Positions 18,309 through 27,868 are shown, counted from the first letter of the stretch. The stretch: DNA of 64,000 nucleotides from Mucilaginibacter robiniae (GCF_012849215.1 NZ_CP051682.1:2542001-2606000), one strand, 5' to 3'. Translations and numbers: made by a program. The notes: generated from the letters alone by a model not told the origin.

Positions 18309-18316
18309 CAAATATA
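18309..18316 (-). promoter_or_regulatory. -7 promoter element for the M14/rhomboid operon
   Basis: On the minus strand this reads TATATTTG, matching TAnnTTTG, and ends 18 bases before the ATG at 18290. No TTTG is present at the -33 position, so this is a candidate only. Confidence 0.4.
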
Positions 18317-18421
18317 AAGGTTTATAAACGATGTATTTGCTTTATCCTTGGTGAGGAGTAGCTTGATCCTCATCATTTAAATAAGTTAAAATGCCGATGT
18401 AATATCAATATTACTCAACAC

Positions 18422-18449
18422 CGTTAACAATCGTTATTTTATGTTAACG
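18422..18449. promoter_or_regulatory. inverted repeat, possible operator
   Basis: CGTTAAC at 18422-18428 and GTTAACG at 18443-18449 form a perfect 7-bp inverted repeat with a 14-base spacer. The site is about 65 bases upstream of the TlpA-like gene and 130 bases from the divergent M14 gene. The centre-to-centre distance of two helical turns suits a dimeric regulator; which one is unknown. Confidence 0.3.
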
Positions 18450-18512
18450 AATGTTAAGATTAGAAGCCACCCGATAAAGTAAGCTGTAGTTTTAAGTCAT
18501 AAACGTTATGTT

Positions 18513-19964
18513 ATGATTCGGAAGCTACTACTTCTTTCATTGCTCACTAATATATGTACCACGCTGCTGGCCCAAAAGCCTGTTATTTTATGTGGCGAAG
18601 CTTACAAGTTTAAAAATAAGTTCAATACAATAAACATACTGGAGCCACAAAAGAATCCTGTTGGCGACCAATTTGTATATCTGGCTCATATACCAGTAGA
18701 TTCTGGTGCGCACTTTAGTTACAAGCTAAAGCTTGGTAGGGCGCAATTTATTATTGTTAGCTATATGAATGAACGGCAACGTCTGTACGTTTATCCAGGT
18801 GATTCGGTACACGTTAGTTTCCAAAAAATAGATAAACCTGATACTATCAATAACTTGATACTTACCTATTACAAGGCGTTTAAAGAGAATAACCAATATA
18901 GTGGGAATGATGCCGCTCGTATCGGTTTTTTTTCGATGCTTGCCCGAAAAACAGGTTCTTTAGAAGGGCCAGGGTTTATGTTGAGTAAGGATAATGCTAA
19001 TTACCTGCAGATTTTAAAAACCAGGGTAACCGATACCTATAACCAACGTTTGCAATTATTGCATGATGCTGCTCAAGTTCATCATTTTAAACCCGATTTT
19101 GTGGAGGCTGCTGCTAATGAAATAAGAGGTATTTATTTAGATAACCTGTTGATGGCTGTTTTCATAGGATCTACTCCAGAACATGATCCTGCTTATTTTA
19201 AAGAAATTCAGGAGGAAAATATTACTTGGAAAAAGTTACGAAAATCAAATGCGTATCTGAGTTTTGGGTATAGCTATGTGATGTATTATAATTACAATCC
19301 AGGTGGTGTTCGGCCCAGCCCTGAAGCCAGATTAGCTGCTGCATTTGTTCGGGCCGCTAATTTGAAAGATGATTCGGTGCGTAATTTCTTCTTGACAGAT
19401 ATTATATCGCGAAAGATGGAAGATCAGGTAGGCAACTTTGCTGAGTTGATGACACGCTACCAGCAAATTTGTACCAATAAAGCTTATGTAGATGGGGTAA
19501 TGGCTATTTATCAGCCTTCGGTGCTGAATAAACCTTTGCCCGAAGCTGTTTTAAATGCTCCGCTGATGAGCAATAATTATCAGTTATTTACTTTACGCGA
19601 TGTAATTAAAAAAGGCAAACCTGTGTTTATTGATTTTTGGGCGAGCTGGTGCGGACCGTGTATGAAAGAAATTCCTATCCTTCAGCACTACAAGGAACTT
19701 TATAAAGATCAGATTGAGTTTCGCTTTGTTTCGGTAGATAAGAAGGGCAAAGAGGTTGATTGGCTGAAAGCGATAAAAGATAAAAATTTCCTGGGCGAGC
19801 ATTACCTTATCCAAGATGATGCCCTAACCAATTTTGCACAGCTTAAAACTATACCGCGCTACCTGATTATTGATAAAGAGGGTAAACTAAACACCTTTAG
19901 AGGCCCGAATTTGCTGGAAGATGAAAAAGGGTTCGAAAATGCCTTAAAAGCAGTGCTGCAATAA
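18513..19964 (+). CDS. TlpA-like thioredoxin-domain protein, exported
   Basis: 483 residues with an N-terminal signal peptide (about 1-20, ending TTLLAQ). The middle section carries a beta-rich module with RLYVYPGDSVHVSF, typical of the DUF4369-like N domain of Bacteroidota TlpA proteins, followed by a helical region. The thioredoxin fold occupies about 345-483 with active site DFWASWCGPCMKEIP and the cis-proline loop KTIPRYLIIDKEGK. It should act as a periplasmic thiol-disulfide reductant. A two-component pair follows 64 bases downstream on the same strand. Confidence 0.92.
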   Translation: MIRKLLLLSLLTNICTTLLAQKPVILCGEAYKFKNKFNTINILEPQKNPVGDQFVYLAHIPVDSGAHFSYKLKLGRAQFIIVSYMNERQRLYVYPGDSVHVSFQKIDKPDTINNLILTYYKAFKENNQYSGNDAARIGFFSMLARKTGSLEGPGFMLSKDNANYLQILKTRVTDTYNQRLQLLHDAAQVHHFKPDFVEAAANEIRGIYLDNLLMAVFIGSTPEHDPAYFKEIQEENITWKKLRKSNAYLSFGYSYVMYYNYNPGGVRPSPEARLAAAFVRAANLKDDSVRNFFLTDIISRKMEDQVGNFAELMTRYQQICTNKAYVDGVMAIYQPSVLNKPLPEAVLNAPLMSNNYQLFTLRDVIKKGKPVFIDFWASWCGPCMKEIPILQHYKELYKDQIEFRFVSVDKKGKEVDWLKAIKDKNFLGEHYLIQDDALTNFAQLKTIPRYLIIDKEGKLNTFRGPNLLEDEKGFENALKAVLQ

Positions 19965-20028
19965 GCAACTTGCAGACCGATACCAAATCATATCTTAATT
20001 ATAGATTTATAGCCTATCCACTTACATA

Positions 20029-21618
20029 ATGAAACAAAAGCTTGCAATCGTTATGGCTTTAATTGCGGTAGCCATTACCGGAACCATCATTTTTCAATTA
20101 TACTGGACGTTTAATGCCTATCGCTTCAACAAAGCCAAGTTTGACTATAACATTGATACCGCCATGTTGCGGGCCATGAACGATTGCAAAAAGGATTATT
20201 TTGATTCTATACGTCATGTTATGGTGAAACGGCTATCGCCACCTGAAATGCAAATCCAGATGGATACTATTTCGGAAGCTGATAGCTTGAACGAGCCTAT
20301 TAAGGTTTCATTTAATAATCAATCCATGTTTCGCTTTGAGCCTTACCAATTTAAAAGGTCAGTTATTGATTATTATAGGCGCAAGATAGGACATCCGGCT
20401 ACTAACGCTGAATTATTTACTGAGATGTCGTTTTATCAACCGAACTTGCTACATGGGCTTACAATGTTATTAGGGACCTATGATTTAACACATGGCAACG
20501 GCTTGTTGCTTAATACAAAAAGAGCATCAAACAGCTCTTGTTTTAAATTATCCAGCCATCTTCGAAATGGTATCTATGCACTACCACCTCGTACTAAAGC
20601 TGCTGATAGTTTAAAGCTGACTCATTATTTTGAGAAGGAATTAAATAAGCTGAAAATCTATGAAAGCTTTCAATTAATTATCACTGACAAACTTGATGTT
20701 CCTATACTTGCTACTGATAGGTATAGTGAAACACTGCAATACCCTTATAAGTATCATGGCTTTGTGTTTTTAGATATTGTAGGGCCAGTTTATTACATGA
20801 AAGCAGTGTTCAACTATCCGCAGTATGGCATTTTAAAAAGTATGTGGCTATCATTGTTATGCTCTGGCCTGCTGCTGTTGTTTACCCTATTCTGCTTCTT
20901 TTATATCATCCGAACTATCCGGCAGCAAAAAAAGATATCAGAATTGAAGGATGATTTTATCAATAACATCACGCACGAGCTGAAAACCCCGCTGGCTACC
21001 ATGACAGTAGCCATTGAAGGCTTGCAAAACTTCAATGCCTTGAAAGACCCAGACAAAACACAACGGTATTTGCAAACTTCACGAGATCAGATTAACCATT
21101 TAAACAAGCTGGTTGATAAAGTACTGAACGCAGCCACCTACGAAAAACAGGGTGTAAAATTGCATAAAGAAGATATCAACGTAGATACGTTGATTCAGGA
21201 AGTGATAGCTAGTGAAGAGGTGCGGTCGGGTAAAAAGGTGCATTTTGAATACTTAAATCAAGGAATAGAAATCATTAAAGCCGACAAAGTGCATTTCAGG
21301 AACGTGCTGGCTAACTTGGTCGATAATGCCATTAAGTACGCTACCGAACCCGTTTGGGTAACTATTACCTGCCGGATTGAAAAGAGTAATGCGGTGATCA
21401 GTATTAAAGACGATGGTATAGGCATTCCTGAAAAATACCTTCATCAAATTTTTGATAAGTTTTACCGCGTACCCACCGGCAATCTGCATCAGGTAAAAGG
21501 AACGGGTTTAGGATTAAGCTATGTAAAAACCGTAGCTGAAGCTCATGGCGGAAATGTAACGGTTAAAAGTTTAGATGGTGTAGGTAGTGAGTTTATCGTT
21601 TCTATACCTTTAGCGTGA
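20029..21618 (+). CDS. sensor histidine kinase
   Basis: 529 residues. TM1 (about 4-26) and TM2 (about 280-303) flank a roughly 250-residue periplasmic sensor region of no recognised type. Then come HisKA with phospho-His in INNITHELKTPLATM and HATPase with N box LANLVDNAIKYA, G1 box KDDGIGIPEKY, F box IFDKFYR and G2 box GTGLGLSYVK. All catalytic boxes are intact. The stop overlaps the start of the downstream regulator (TGATG), so they form a cognate pair. The stimulus is unknown; the thioredoxin gene upstream hints at, but does not prove, an envelope redox signal. Confidence 0.95.
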   Translation: MKQKLAIVMALIAVAITGTIIFQLYWTFNAYRFNKAKFDYNIDTAMLRAMNDCKKDYFDSIRHVMVKRLSPPEMQIQMDTISEADSLNEPIKVSFNNQSMFRFEPYQFKRSVIDYYRRKIGHPATNAELFTEMSFYQPNLLHGLTMLLGTYDLTHGNGLLLNTKRASNSSCFKLSSHLRNGIYALPPRTKAADSLKLTHYFEKELNKLKIYESFQLIITDKLDVPILATDRYSETLQYPYKYHGFVFLDIVGPVYYMKAVFNYPQYGILKSMWLSLLCSGLLLLFTLFCFFYIIRTIRQQKKISELKDDFINNITHELKTPLATMTVAIEGLQNFNALKDPDKTQRYLQTSRDQINHLNKLVDKVLNAATYEKQGVKLHKEDINVDTLIQEVIASEEVRSGKKVHFEYLNQGIEIIKADKVHFRNVLANLVDNAIKYATEPVWVTITCRIEKSNAVISIKDDGIGIPEKYLHQIFDKFYRVPTGNLHQVKGTGLGLSYVKTVAEAHGGNVTVKSLDGVGSEFIVSIPLA

Positions 21619-22310
21619 TGAACAGGATAAAAGTTTTGCTGGCTGAAGATGAACCGGCGCTTGCCCACATTATTCGTGAAAGCCTGGAGGAGCGAAATTT
21701 TGAAGTAATGCTGTGCAACAACGGTGAACAAGCTTTGCAATGTTACCGTAAGTACCAACCAGATGTAATAGCACTGGATGTAATGATGCCCAAGCTGGAT
21801 GGTTTTGAGGTAGCCCGGCAAATCAGGGTGCAAGATTTAAAAACGCCTATTATCTTTTTAACAGCCCGCTCACAATCTAAAGATGTAGTAACGGGATTTG
21901 AACTGGGCGCTAATGATTATTTGAAAAAGCCATTCGGTGTAGAGGAACTCATTGTACGCATTAAAGTGCTGCTAAGTAGTTACCGGATGCTGGATATTAA
22001 GTCACATCCCGCATCATCAATATACTATATTGGTAGTATGGTTTTTAATGCTGATAAGGGCATTTTGCAAAACGAGATTGAAACCATATCGCTTACAACT
22101 CGTGAAAGCGATATTTTAAGAGTGTTTTGTAAGAACTCCCATCAGGTAGTAGAGCGTAAAATTTTGCTAAACAACCTTTGGGGCGACGATAACTTTTTCA
22201 ATGCCCGTAGTCTGGATGTTTTTATTACCAAGCTGCGCCGCCACCTGGAAGCCGATGCACAAGTGCAAATTGTTACTATCAGAGGCGTAGGTTATAAATT
22301 AGTTTGGTAG
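21618..22310 (+). CDS. OmpR/PhoB-type response regulator
   Basis: 230 residues from the ATG at 21618, which overlaps the kinase stop; a GTG one codon earlier is also possible. The receiver domain (about 1-120) has LLAEDEPA, phosphoacceptor Asp in VIALDVMMPKLDG and Lys in LKKPFGVEEL. The winged-helix DNA-binding domain (about 135-230) has TTRESDILRVFCKN, the recognition region ARSLDVFITKLRRHL and the wing VTIRGVGYKLVW. It is the output partner of the kinase before it. Targets are unknown. Confidence 0.95.
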   Translation: MNRIKVLLAEDEPALAHIIRESLEERNFEVMLCNNGEQALQCYRKYQPDVIALDVMMPKLDGFEVARQIRVQDLKTPIIFLTARSQSKDVVTGFELGANDYLKKPFGVEELIVRIKVLLSSYRMLDIKSHPASSIYYIGSMVFNADKGILQNEIETISLTTRESDILRVFCKNSHQVVERKILLNNLWGDDNFFNARSLDVFITKLRRHLEADAQVQIVTIRGVGYKLVW

Positions 22311-22338
22311 GCACAAAGTAAAACTTTACTAATTTATC

Positions 22339-23235
22339 TTATTTCTTGAGTAAACTTAAATCGGCCACGCCAGCCACCTCGGTTGATAGTTCACCCAACC
22401 AACCCAAGTTGTACTGTATGCCGGTTTGTATTTTTATAAAATCGATACCTGTAAGCTGTACAGCATTGCCGTTAGTATCTACAGCCCGGGCAATATCTAT
22501 CTGATCACCGCCAGACGTTTGATCGGCATAACCATAAGCAAAGGCGGTACTGGTTACATAAGTACTGTTGCTGCTGTCAATGTTGGTGCTAGGCAGCAGG
22601 GTTCCGGCTAGGGTATAAGTATTGCTGGTTATGCTTGTAGGATAATAAGCTTGGGTATGAAAACTGTTAGCTTTAACAGTGCCGCTATTGCCTAAATTAT
22701 CGGTCCAAGCTACATCGCCGGTACCATTAGCAGGGCGGGTGTAGGTTACGCTATAATTACGCCGGTATCCGGTTTGGTTTACAGTACTTCCTGCCAGTTC
22801 ATACCAAATATCATCAGCTTTGCCGTTACCGTTGGTGTCTTGCATCACCCAAATTACGCCTGGTTCGGCAAAACCGGTGCTGGCATTGCCATAAACAATT
22901 ATATCATTTTGATTGGCTTGGTTAATTACGGTATGGTCGAACCCTAACACAATATAGCCACCAAAAGCTCCCAAACTTACTAAACCAGCGTTAGTATTTA
23001 ATACACTTTGAGCAGCTGTTGCATTACCCGTGCTGGTATTGATAAATTGCCCTGGTGCCGGTTTATATTCCAGCATTTGAGTAACATAAGCACTGCTTTG
23101 CGCCGTAACTGGATGCGTGGTGCTGGTTGAAGTATGATCCGCTTTATCTTTTTTACAAGATGACCAAATGCTGCTCATAATTAAAATGAGCAACATTTGA
23201 TTGTATAGTTTATATTGATGACGAATGTTTGTCAT
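22339..23235 (-). CDS. surface lipoprotein of the cobalamin uptake operon, with an EF-hand-like loop
   Basis: 298 residues from the ATG at 23235 (a TTG two codons upstream is less likely). The lipobox is in MSSIWSSC. The mature part is beta-rich, with VSLGAFGGYIVLGFDH, a calcium-binding-like loop DTNGNGKADDIWYEL and repeated YSVTYTRP/YADQTSGGDQIDIA segments. Proteins with this GAFGGY...DxNGNGxxDD...WYEL pattern are, in my memory, annotated as cell-surface proteins in Bacteroides B12-riboswitch loci. It is last of four genes in the riboswitch-led operon, 8 bases after the second propeller gene. A role in capturing corrinoids or helping the receptor at the surface is inference. Confidence 0.8.
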   Translation of the reverse strand: MTNIRHQYKLYNQMLLILIMSSIWSSCKKDKADHTSTSTTHPVTAQSSAYVTQMLEYKPAPGQFINTSTGNATAAQSVLNTNAGLVSLGAFGGYIVLGFDHTVINQANQNDIIVYGNASTGFAEPGVIWVMQDTNGNGKADDIWYELAGSTVNQTGYRRNYSVTYTRPANGTGDVAWTDNLGNSGTVKANSFHTQAYYPTSITSNTYTLAGTLLPSTNIDSSNSTYVTSTAFAYGYADQTSGGDQIDIARAVDTNGNAVQLTGIDFIKIQTGIQYNLGWLGELSTEVAGVADLSLLKK

Positions 23236-23243
23236 TATCAAGT

Positions 23244-24356
23244 TTATTCATATTTGTAAACAAATACAGCGCGTTGCGGAAAGCTGGCGCTAGCAAAGCT
23301 ATACTTTATTTTGCCATCGGCACTAAAGTAATATACCTTACCGGCTGTAGCACTATAGCTATTAGCATCAGTAATAACCACATCGTTTTGGAACGGGTTG
23401 ATGGTTAAGCTGTAAATGGTAGTTATTTTAGTGCCATCAGTAATAAAGTTGCTGCTGCCTAATGTGCCATTGCTTACATTTAAGGTACGAATAACCGGAT
23501 TGCTGTATGGCTCGGTTAAAACATAGCCAGCAGTTCCTGAAATGCTTAACAAGCTGTAATTGCTGTAAGTGGTATAAGTTTTTACTAAAGTATCAGCAGC
23601 GCTGCTGATACGGGTTAAAGCGGCTGGAATAGTATAATAATCGCCAGCGGCTACGTTGTAAACATCACCGCTAGATGCTGCAGCTACACTAATTGGGTTA
23701 TAGCTTACTTTGATGTCTTTGGTTTTGGTAAATGTGTTCAAATCCACTACCGATATAACGTTGCCTTTACCATTAGTATACTGAAAGTTGGCTGAATTGG
23801 CTACATACAGCTTACCATTAGCTACAGCTAAACCTTCTAAACCTTCACTCAAAGTTACTTCGCCATCAACAGCTAAAGTAGCAGTGTCTAAACGGCTTAC
23901 TTTGCCATCATATCTTGAAATGTAAGCTTTGCCTTGGTAAAAAGCTATTCTGCGCGGTAAAGCGCCACCTGTGGTAGCGTTAAAAGAAATTTGTTTAATC
24001 AGTTTACAGGTTTTCAAGTCCAGTACATCCACAAACGATTGCTGATTGCCTTTAATTCCTGATACAACGCAATACATTTTACTGCCGTATTGCTGCAAAT
24101 CATTAGCCGATTCACCTAGGGCTGCATTGTTTACTTTTTGGAAAATATCAGCAGTAGCGGTGTTGGTATTGATATCGTAATAAGTAATAGCACTATTGGC
24201 TTTGCCGTACGAGCCTTCGCATAGTACATAAACGCCGGCTGTGCCATTAATTACAGGTGGATGATCGGCGTGGTCTTTTTTACAAGCGCTAAAAAGTACA
24301 GCTACGCTCAGGAGCAGTACAAGTGCGCTTTTAGTAAGGGGTAAATTTGTTTTCAT
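23244..24356 (-). CDS. BtuG-like beta-propeller surface lipoprotein (DUF5074 type), second copy
   Basis: 370 residues with a type II signal peptide and lipobox LFSAC followed by KKD. The rest is a repetitive YncE-like seven-bladed propeller: GVYVLCEGSYGKANSAITYYD, then blades with DVLDLKT, SRLDTAT and VVDLNTFTKTKDI. The start is built like the upstream paralogue (GFYLVNEGNMGSNKASLDYYD). In Bacteroides such proteins include BtuG, which binds vitamin B12 with extreme affinity and caps BtuB. The operon position under a cobalamin riboswitch supports the same role here. It is the same length as its neighbour but clearly diverged, so the pair is an old duplication. Confidence 0.85.
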   Translation of the reverse strand: MKTNLPLTKSALVLLLSVAVLFSACKKDHADHPPVINGTAGVYVLCEGSYGKANSAITYYDINTNTATADIFQKVNNAALGESANDLQQYGSKMYCVVSGIKGNQQSFVDVLDLKTCKLIKQISFNATTGGALPRRIAFYQGKAYISRYDGKVSRLDTATLAVDGEVTLSEGLEGLAVANGKLYVANSANFQYTNGKGNVISVVDLNTFTKTKDIKVSYNPISVAAASSGDVYNVAAGDYYTIPAALTRISSAADTLVKTYTTYSNYSLLSISGTAGYVLTEPYSNPVIRTLNVSNGTLGSSNFITDGTKITTIYSLTINPFQNDVVITDANSYSATAGKVYYFSADGKIKYSFASASFPQRAVFVYKYE

Positions 24357-24377
24357 GTTTTTAATTATATAGAACAG

Positions 24378-25490
24378 TTAATAAAGAAATGCAAAGTGTG
24401 CTGGTATATCGCCGGTGGTAACCGACCATTTTTTCTTGCCGGTTTTATCAAAACAGTATAGTATGCCTGAGCTTACATAGTCGCGCGCATCAGTTACATA
24501 TACGTCTAACGATACAGGATCGACTGCTATCCCGTAAGGGGTTTTAATTTGCTGGTCGGTACCATCAGTTATGAAGCTTTGGTTTAAAAGGGTTTCATCT
24601 TTTACGTTGAGCATCCGGTAAGTAATGGTACTGTTGCCTGTATTGTAGTTGTAGGATGATGTATAGAGGTAAGCAATATCTTGGTTAATGGTTAAGCCGC
24701 CAGCAGCTATATCAAACTGCTTTTTCACTACATCATTTTGCGTATCAATTACAAACAGCTTTGGGGAAATATCGTAATAGTTACCGCGCGAGGTGACATA
24801 GATATCGCCATACTTATCAGCTACTACTTTATCCAGGTTAATGGCTACATCAATAGTTTTAGTGACGGTTTGTGTAGAAAGGTTAATGACCGAAACCGTA
24901 TGCTCGTAATTAGCTGGATCATAACCGCCAGAATTAGCTACATACAACTTTTGATTAACCACGGCTAATTGTTCAGGCTGACGGCCTACTTTAATAGTTT
25001 TTTCTACGGTTAATGTGCCGGTATCAGCTACAGCAACATAGCCCTCGTAAGAAGTGATATAAGCTTTGTTCTGGTAAAAAGTAATATAACGGCCATTGGG
25101 TACACTAATTTCTTTAATATGCTTGGCTGTACGAGCATTCATGACTTCAACCTGATTAGAGTTATTGATAACTACATACATTTTAGCACCGTAAATGGCA
25201 ACATCGTTGGCTACATCACCTAAACCTAGTACTACATCGGGGTTTACGCTGCCAAAAAGGTTACGGGTATAGTTGCCGGTTGTGTAATCATAATAATCCA
25301 AAGAAGCTTTATTAGAACCCATATTGCCTTCATTCACCAGGTAAAAACCTTTAATGGTACTGCTACTGCCGGAGGATACCTTTTCGGTTTCACTGTCCGT
25401 TTGCTTGGGATCTTTACGGCATGCACCAACTAGTACGAGTAATAGCAAAATAAAGTATAGGAATTTTTTATAAGGTTTGCTTATTGTCAT
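24378..25490 (-). CDS. BtuG-like beta-propeller surface lipoprotein (DUF5074 type), first copy
   Basis: 370 residues with lipobox LVGAC after a hydrophobic signal segment. The mature protein starts with a Ser/Thr-rich spacer (about 25-45), then propeller blades: GFYLVNEGNMGSNKASLDYYD, GDVANDVAIYGAKMYVV, VEVMNARTAKHIKEI, AVADTGTLTVEKTI, SVINLSTQTVTKTI. The Asn/Asp-rich loops between blades are typical of YncE/BtuG-like folds. It directly follows the BtuB-like receptor gene (12-base gap), the position of btuG next to btuB in Bacteroides. Its predicted job is capturing cobalamin at the cell surface and delivering it to the receptor. Confidence 0.87.
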   Translation of the reverse strand: MTISKPYKKFLYFILLLLVLVGACRKDPKQTDSETEKVSSGSSSTIKGFYLVNEGNMGSNKASLDYYDYTTGNYTRNLFGSVNPDVVLGLGDVANDVAIYGAKMYVVINNSNQVEVMNARTAKHIKEISVPNGRYITFYQNKAYITSYEGYVAVADTGTLTVEKTIKVGRQPEQLAVVNQKLYVANSGGYDPANYEHTVSVINLSTQTVTKTIDVAINLDKVVADKYGDIYVTSRGNYYDISPKLFVIDTQNDVVKKQFDIAAGGLTINQDIAYLYTSSYNYNTGNSTITYRMLNVKDETLLNQSFITDGTDQQIKTPYGIAVDPVSLDVYVTDARDYVSSGILYCFDKTGKKKWSVTTGDIPAHFAFLY

Positions 25491-25502
25491 AGATAAATAC
25501 TT

Positions 25503-27578
25503 TTAATAATTAAAACTTAGTGTAACCCGGTATGATCGACCCGGCATGGGGTAGTTAAGCACTACATCATAATACTGATTTAGTAAATTATTAACTTCTG
25601 CGGTGAGTTTGATCATACTTTTATGATAAGGATAATTATAAGTAGCTGATACATCATGTGTGTACCAGGGCTGTACATAATTAACCGGCAGGTTATCTTT
25701 TGCATTATACCTCGCTCCGGTATATACAAAACTGTAATTAAAGCTAAGTTGCTGGTGCTCTACTCCCAAAACTGCTGAGCCGCTATGTTTAGGCACGTAA
25801 GGGATTTGTCCCTGATAAGGTGAGTTATCTGGTGGAGGCGTTACATCCAGCGCACGCTGGTAGGTGTAATTAAGGTTGACATGTAATAAGGTAGCGGCTC
25901 CAATTTGCCAGCCTGATTTGATACTTGCATCCAATCCGCGGATATCTACTAAACCCAGGTTCAGCATCGTCCACCGGAAAAGGTTGGTGGTAGGTATGGC
26001 AACAATCTTGTTTTTTACACGGTTGTAGTAGGCATCAGTAGTAATCAACAATTGTTGCAGAATGCCTATAGGTATCGTTTTATTGTAAGTAAAACCTACA
26101 TCATATTGCGTAGTATATTCCGGCTTCAGACTGGTATTGCCAATTAAGGTATAATACAAATCATTAAAAGTCGGCATTCGGAAAGTGTGCTTGTAAAAGG
26201 TTCGTATAGCAAAGTCAGAAGCCAAAGGCTGGTATATGGCTGATAAAGAAGGCGACAACACCTGCCGGTTGGCTGCACCCTCATACAACTTTACTTTTTC
26301 ATTAATAAAAGTACCTAACAGCGTACCTTGTATTTTTAGCCAGCTTAAATGATAATCTGCCGATAGAGCGGTGAGTGTTGTATATCGGGTAGGATAAACA
26401 AAGCGATACAAATCATTATCCAGCTTGCGTAACTGGCTCCATTGCACATCGCCCGAAAAATCTACATCTAATTGCGGCGTAACATGAAAAAGGTTGGCTG
26501 CTGACAGGTAAGCATTTTGTTGCTGATAGTGGTTGTCTAGGTAACCTTGCAGGTTGGCATAGTGTGGGTTCAGATAGCGGGTATCATCCAATGCATACTT
26601 GCCGTTCAGCAGAAGACTATACCATGAGGCTATATTTTTTTGATAAGTAGCTTGTGTAAAGTAGTTGCCATCCCATTGGCGTTCGTCATAATCAAACCGG
26701 TTTTTTACAATCGCCCCGGGCAGTCCGCGGTCGGAGTGATACAGGTACGCTTTTACCAACCAGGTACTGCTATCTGCCAGCGTACCGTTCAAACTGGCTT
26801 CTGCTCTGATAGCGCTAATGTCGGCATTGTGTCGTACCGCAGTGGTGTCGTAAGTGCCATTTGTTTCCCTGAATTTATACCGGCCATTAGCTTGTATCCA
26901 TTCGACGCTTATAGTGCTGGAAGTTTTTGCTGATAACTTTTGCTGCCACAATATGGCCGGGTTAAACAACCCGAACGAGCCCACTTTCAAAGTGGTTTTG
27001 ATATGCGTGTGCTCATCAGTTGCAAAGTGTGGCTGTTTAGTTTGCAGGTATAAAGAACTAGCTACCGAAAATGCCTGAGCTGGCTGAAAAATGGCACTCT
27101 TCTGCCCATTGTATAACTCAATAGCTTCAATGTTATCTAACGAGAATTTACTTAAATCTACTTGCCCATTTTGCGCGTTGCTGATGGGGAGACCATCATA
27201 AAACACGCCAGTGTGGTTAGTGCCCAGGCTACGTACATCTACAGTTTTCAATCCGCCTATACCGCCATAATCTTTCAGTTCGGCCCCGGTAAAGTAACGC
27301 AGGGCATCAGCTACCGAAAAGCTGTTCAGACGCTCTAGTTCTGTACCTTTAAGTATTTGTACAGGTGTAGGCGATGCGGCCCGAATATCGGGTTTGATGG
27401 CACGTACGCGCACTTCCTGTAGTTGATTATTTTTCAACGTGTCTTTCACCGTCGGTAATATTTGGGCCGAAGCCTGAGGGCAGCAACAAGCCCCTGCGGC
27501 AAAAAACGTCAGCAGCCTCCAAAAAGTTACACAATGGCCTGTGCGCTTATAGTGCGCGTAAAGCACAGCTAATTTCAT
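25503..27578 (-). CDS. btuB: TonB-dependent cobalamin receptor (BtuB-like)
   Basis: 691 residues from the ATG at 27578 (a longer frame opens upstream to 27626). The signal peptide ends near PQASAQ. Next come a TonB-box-like LQEVRVRA segment, the plug domain (PVQILKGTELERLNSFSVADALRYFTGAELKDYGGIGG; VDVRSLGTNHTGVFYDGLPI) and a 22-strand barrel ending in an aromatic C terminus (YRVTLSFNY). No carboxypeptidase-like N extension, so it is BtuB-type rather than SusC-type. It is the first gene after a cobalamin riboswitch 108 bases upstream and is followed by BtuG-like lipoproteins. The assignment to corrinoid import therefore rests on both family and regulation. Confidence 0.92.
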   Translation of the reverse strand: MKLAVLYAHYKRTGHCVTFWRLLTFFAAGACCCPQASAQILPTVKDTLKNNQLQEVRVRAIKPDIRAASPTPVQILKGTELERLNSFSVADALRYFTGAELKDYGGIGGLKTVDVRSLGTNHTGVFYDGLPISNAQNGQVDLSKFSLDNIEAIELYNGQKSAIFQPAQAFSVASSLYLQTKQPHFATDEHTHIKTTLKVGSFGLFNPAILWQQKLSAKTSSTISVEWIQANGRYKFRETNGTYDTTAVRHNADISAIRAEASLNGTLADSSTWLVKAYLYHSDRGLPGAIVKNRFDYDERQWDGNYFTQATYQKNIASWYSLLLNGKYALDDTRYLNPHYANLQGYLDNHYQQQNAYLSAANLFHVTPQLDVDFSGDVQWSQLRKLDNDLYRFVYPTRYTTLTALSADYHLSWLKIQGTLLGTFINEKVKLYEGAANRQVLSPSLSAIYQPLASDFAIRTFYKHTFRMPTFNDLYYTLIGNTSLKPEYTTQYDVGFTYNKTIPIGILQQLLITTDAYYNRVKNKIVAIPTTNLFRWTMLNLGLVDIRGLDASIKSGWQIGAATLLHVNLNYTYQRALDVTPPPDNSPYQGQIPYVPKHSGSAVLGVEHQQLSFNYSFVYTGARYNAKDNLPVNYVQPWYTHDVSATYNYPYHKSMIKLTAEVNNLLNQYYDVVLNYPMPGRSYRVTLSFNY

Positions 27579-27685
27579 GTGTTGTGAGCAGTTACCCACA
27601 GCAGCCCGAATTTTGTACACCAACAATGAAATACACGAAAAGTAATTTATTCCAGCTTCAATCCACGAAAGCTATGAATTATAAA

Positions 27686-27862
27686 GTGCCTGAGGCAGGT
27701 ATTCTGACTTGCTCCCCTGGGTTCGTCTTCCCGTGTGCTTGCCGCATACAGTGACTACAGAATGAACCTTAGTTAAAAGAGCTTACAGCTGCGGGACAGT
27801 TCCGGACTTACACCAGATTCCCTTTTAATTCCGAGCATGTGCCGGAAACCAAAAGCGGTGCA
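27686..27862 (-). promoter_or_regulatory. cobalamin (adenosylcobalamin-type) riboswitch
   Basis: Read on the minus strand, this leader has the conserved core of the cobalamin riboswitch. A G-rich 5' arm is followed by the segment near 27782-27835 (CTGGTGTAAGTCCGGAAC, then CCCGCAGCTGTAAG) and the diagnostic B12 box GTCAGAATACCTGCC at 27708-27694. It sits 108 bases before the BtuB-like start. By the known mechanism, binding of cobalamin to such elements shuts off expression of the downstream uptake operon. The 5' end is at the -7 promoter element, consistent with the transcript starting at the aptamer. Confidence 0.95.
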
Positions 27863-27868
27863 AAGATA
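27861..27868 (-). promoter_or_regulatory. -7 promoter element for the cobalamin operon
   Basis: On the minus strand this reads TATCTTTG, a match to TAnnTTTG, exactly at the 5' edge of the riboswitch. Transcription would begin a few bases inside the first aptamer stem. Confidence 0.6.
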
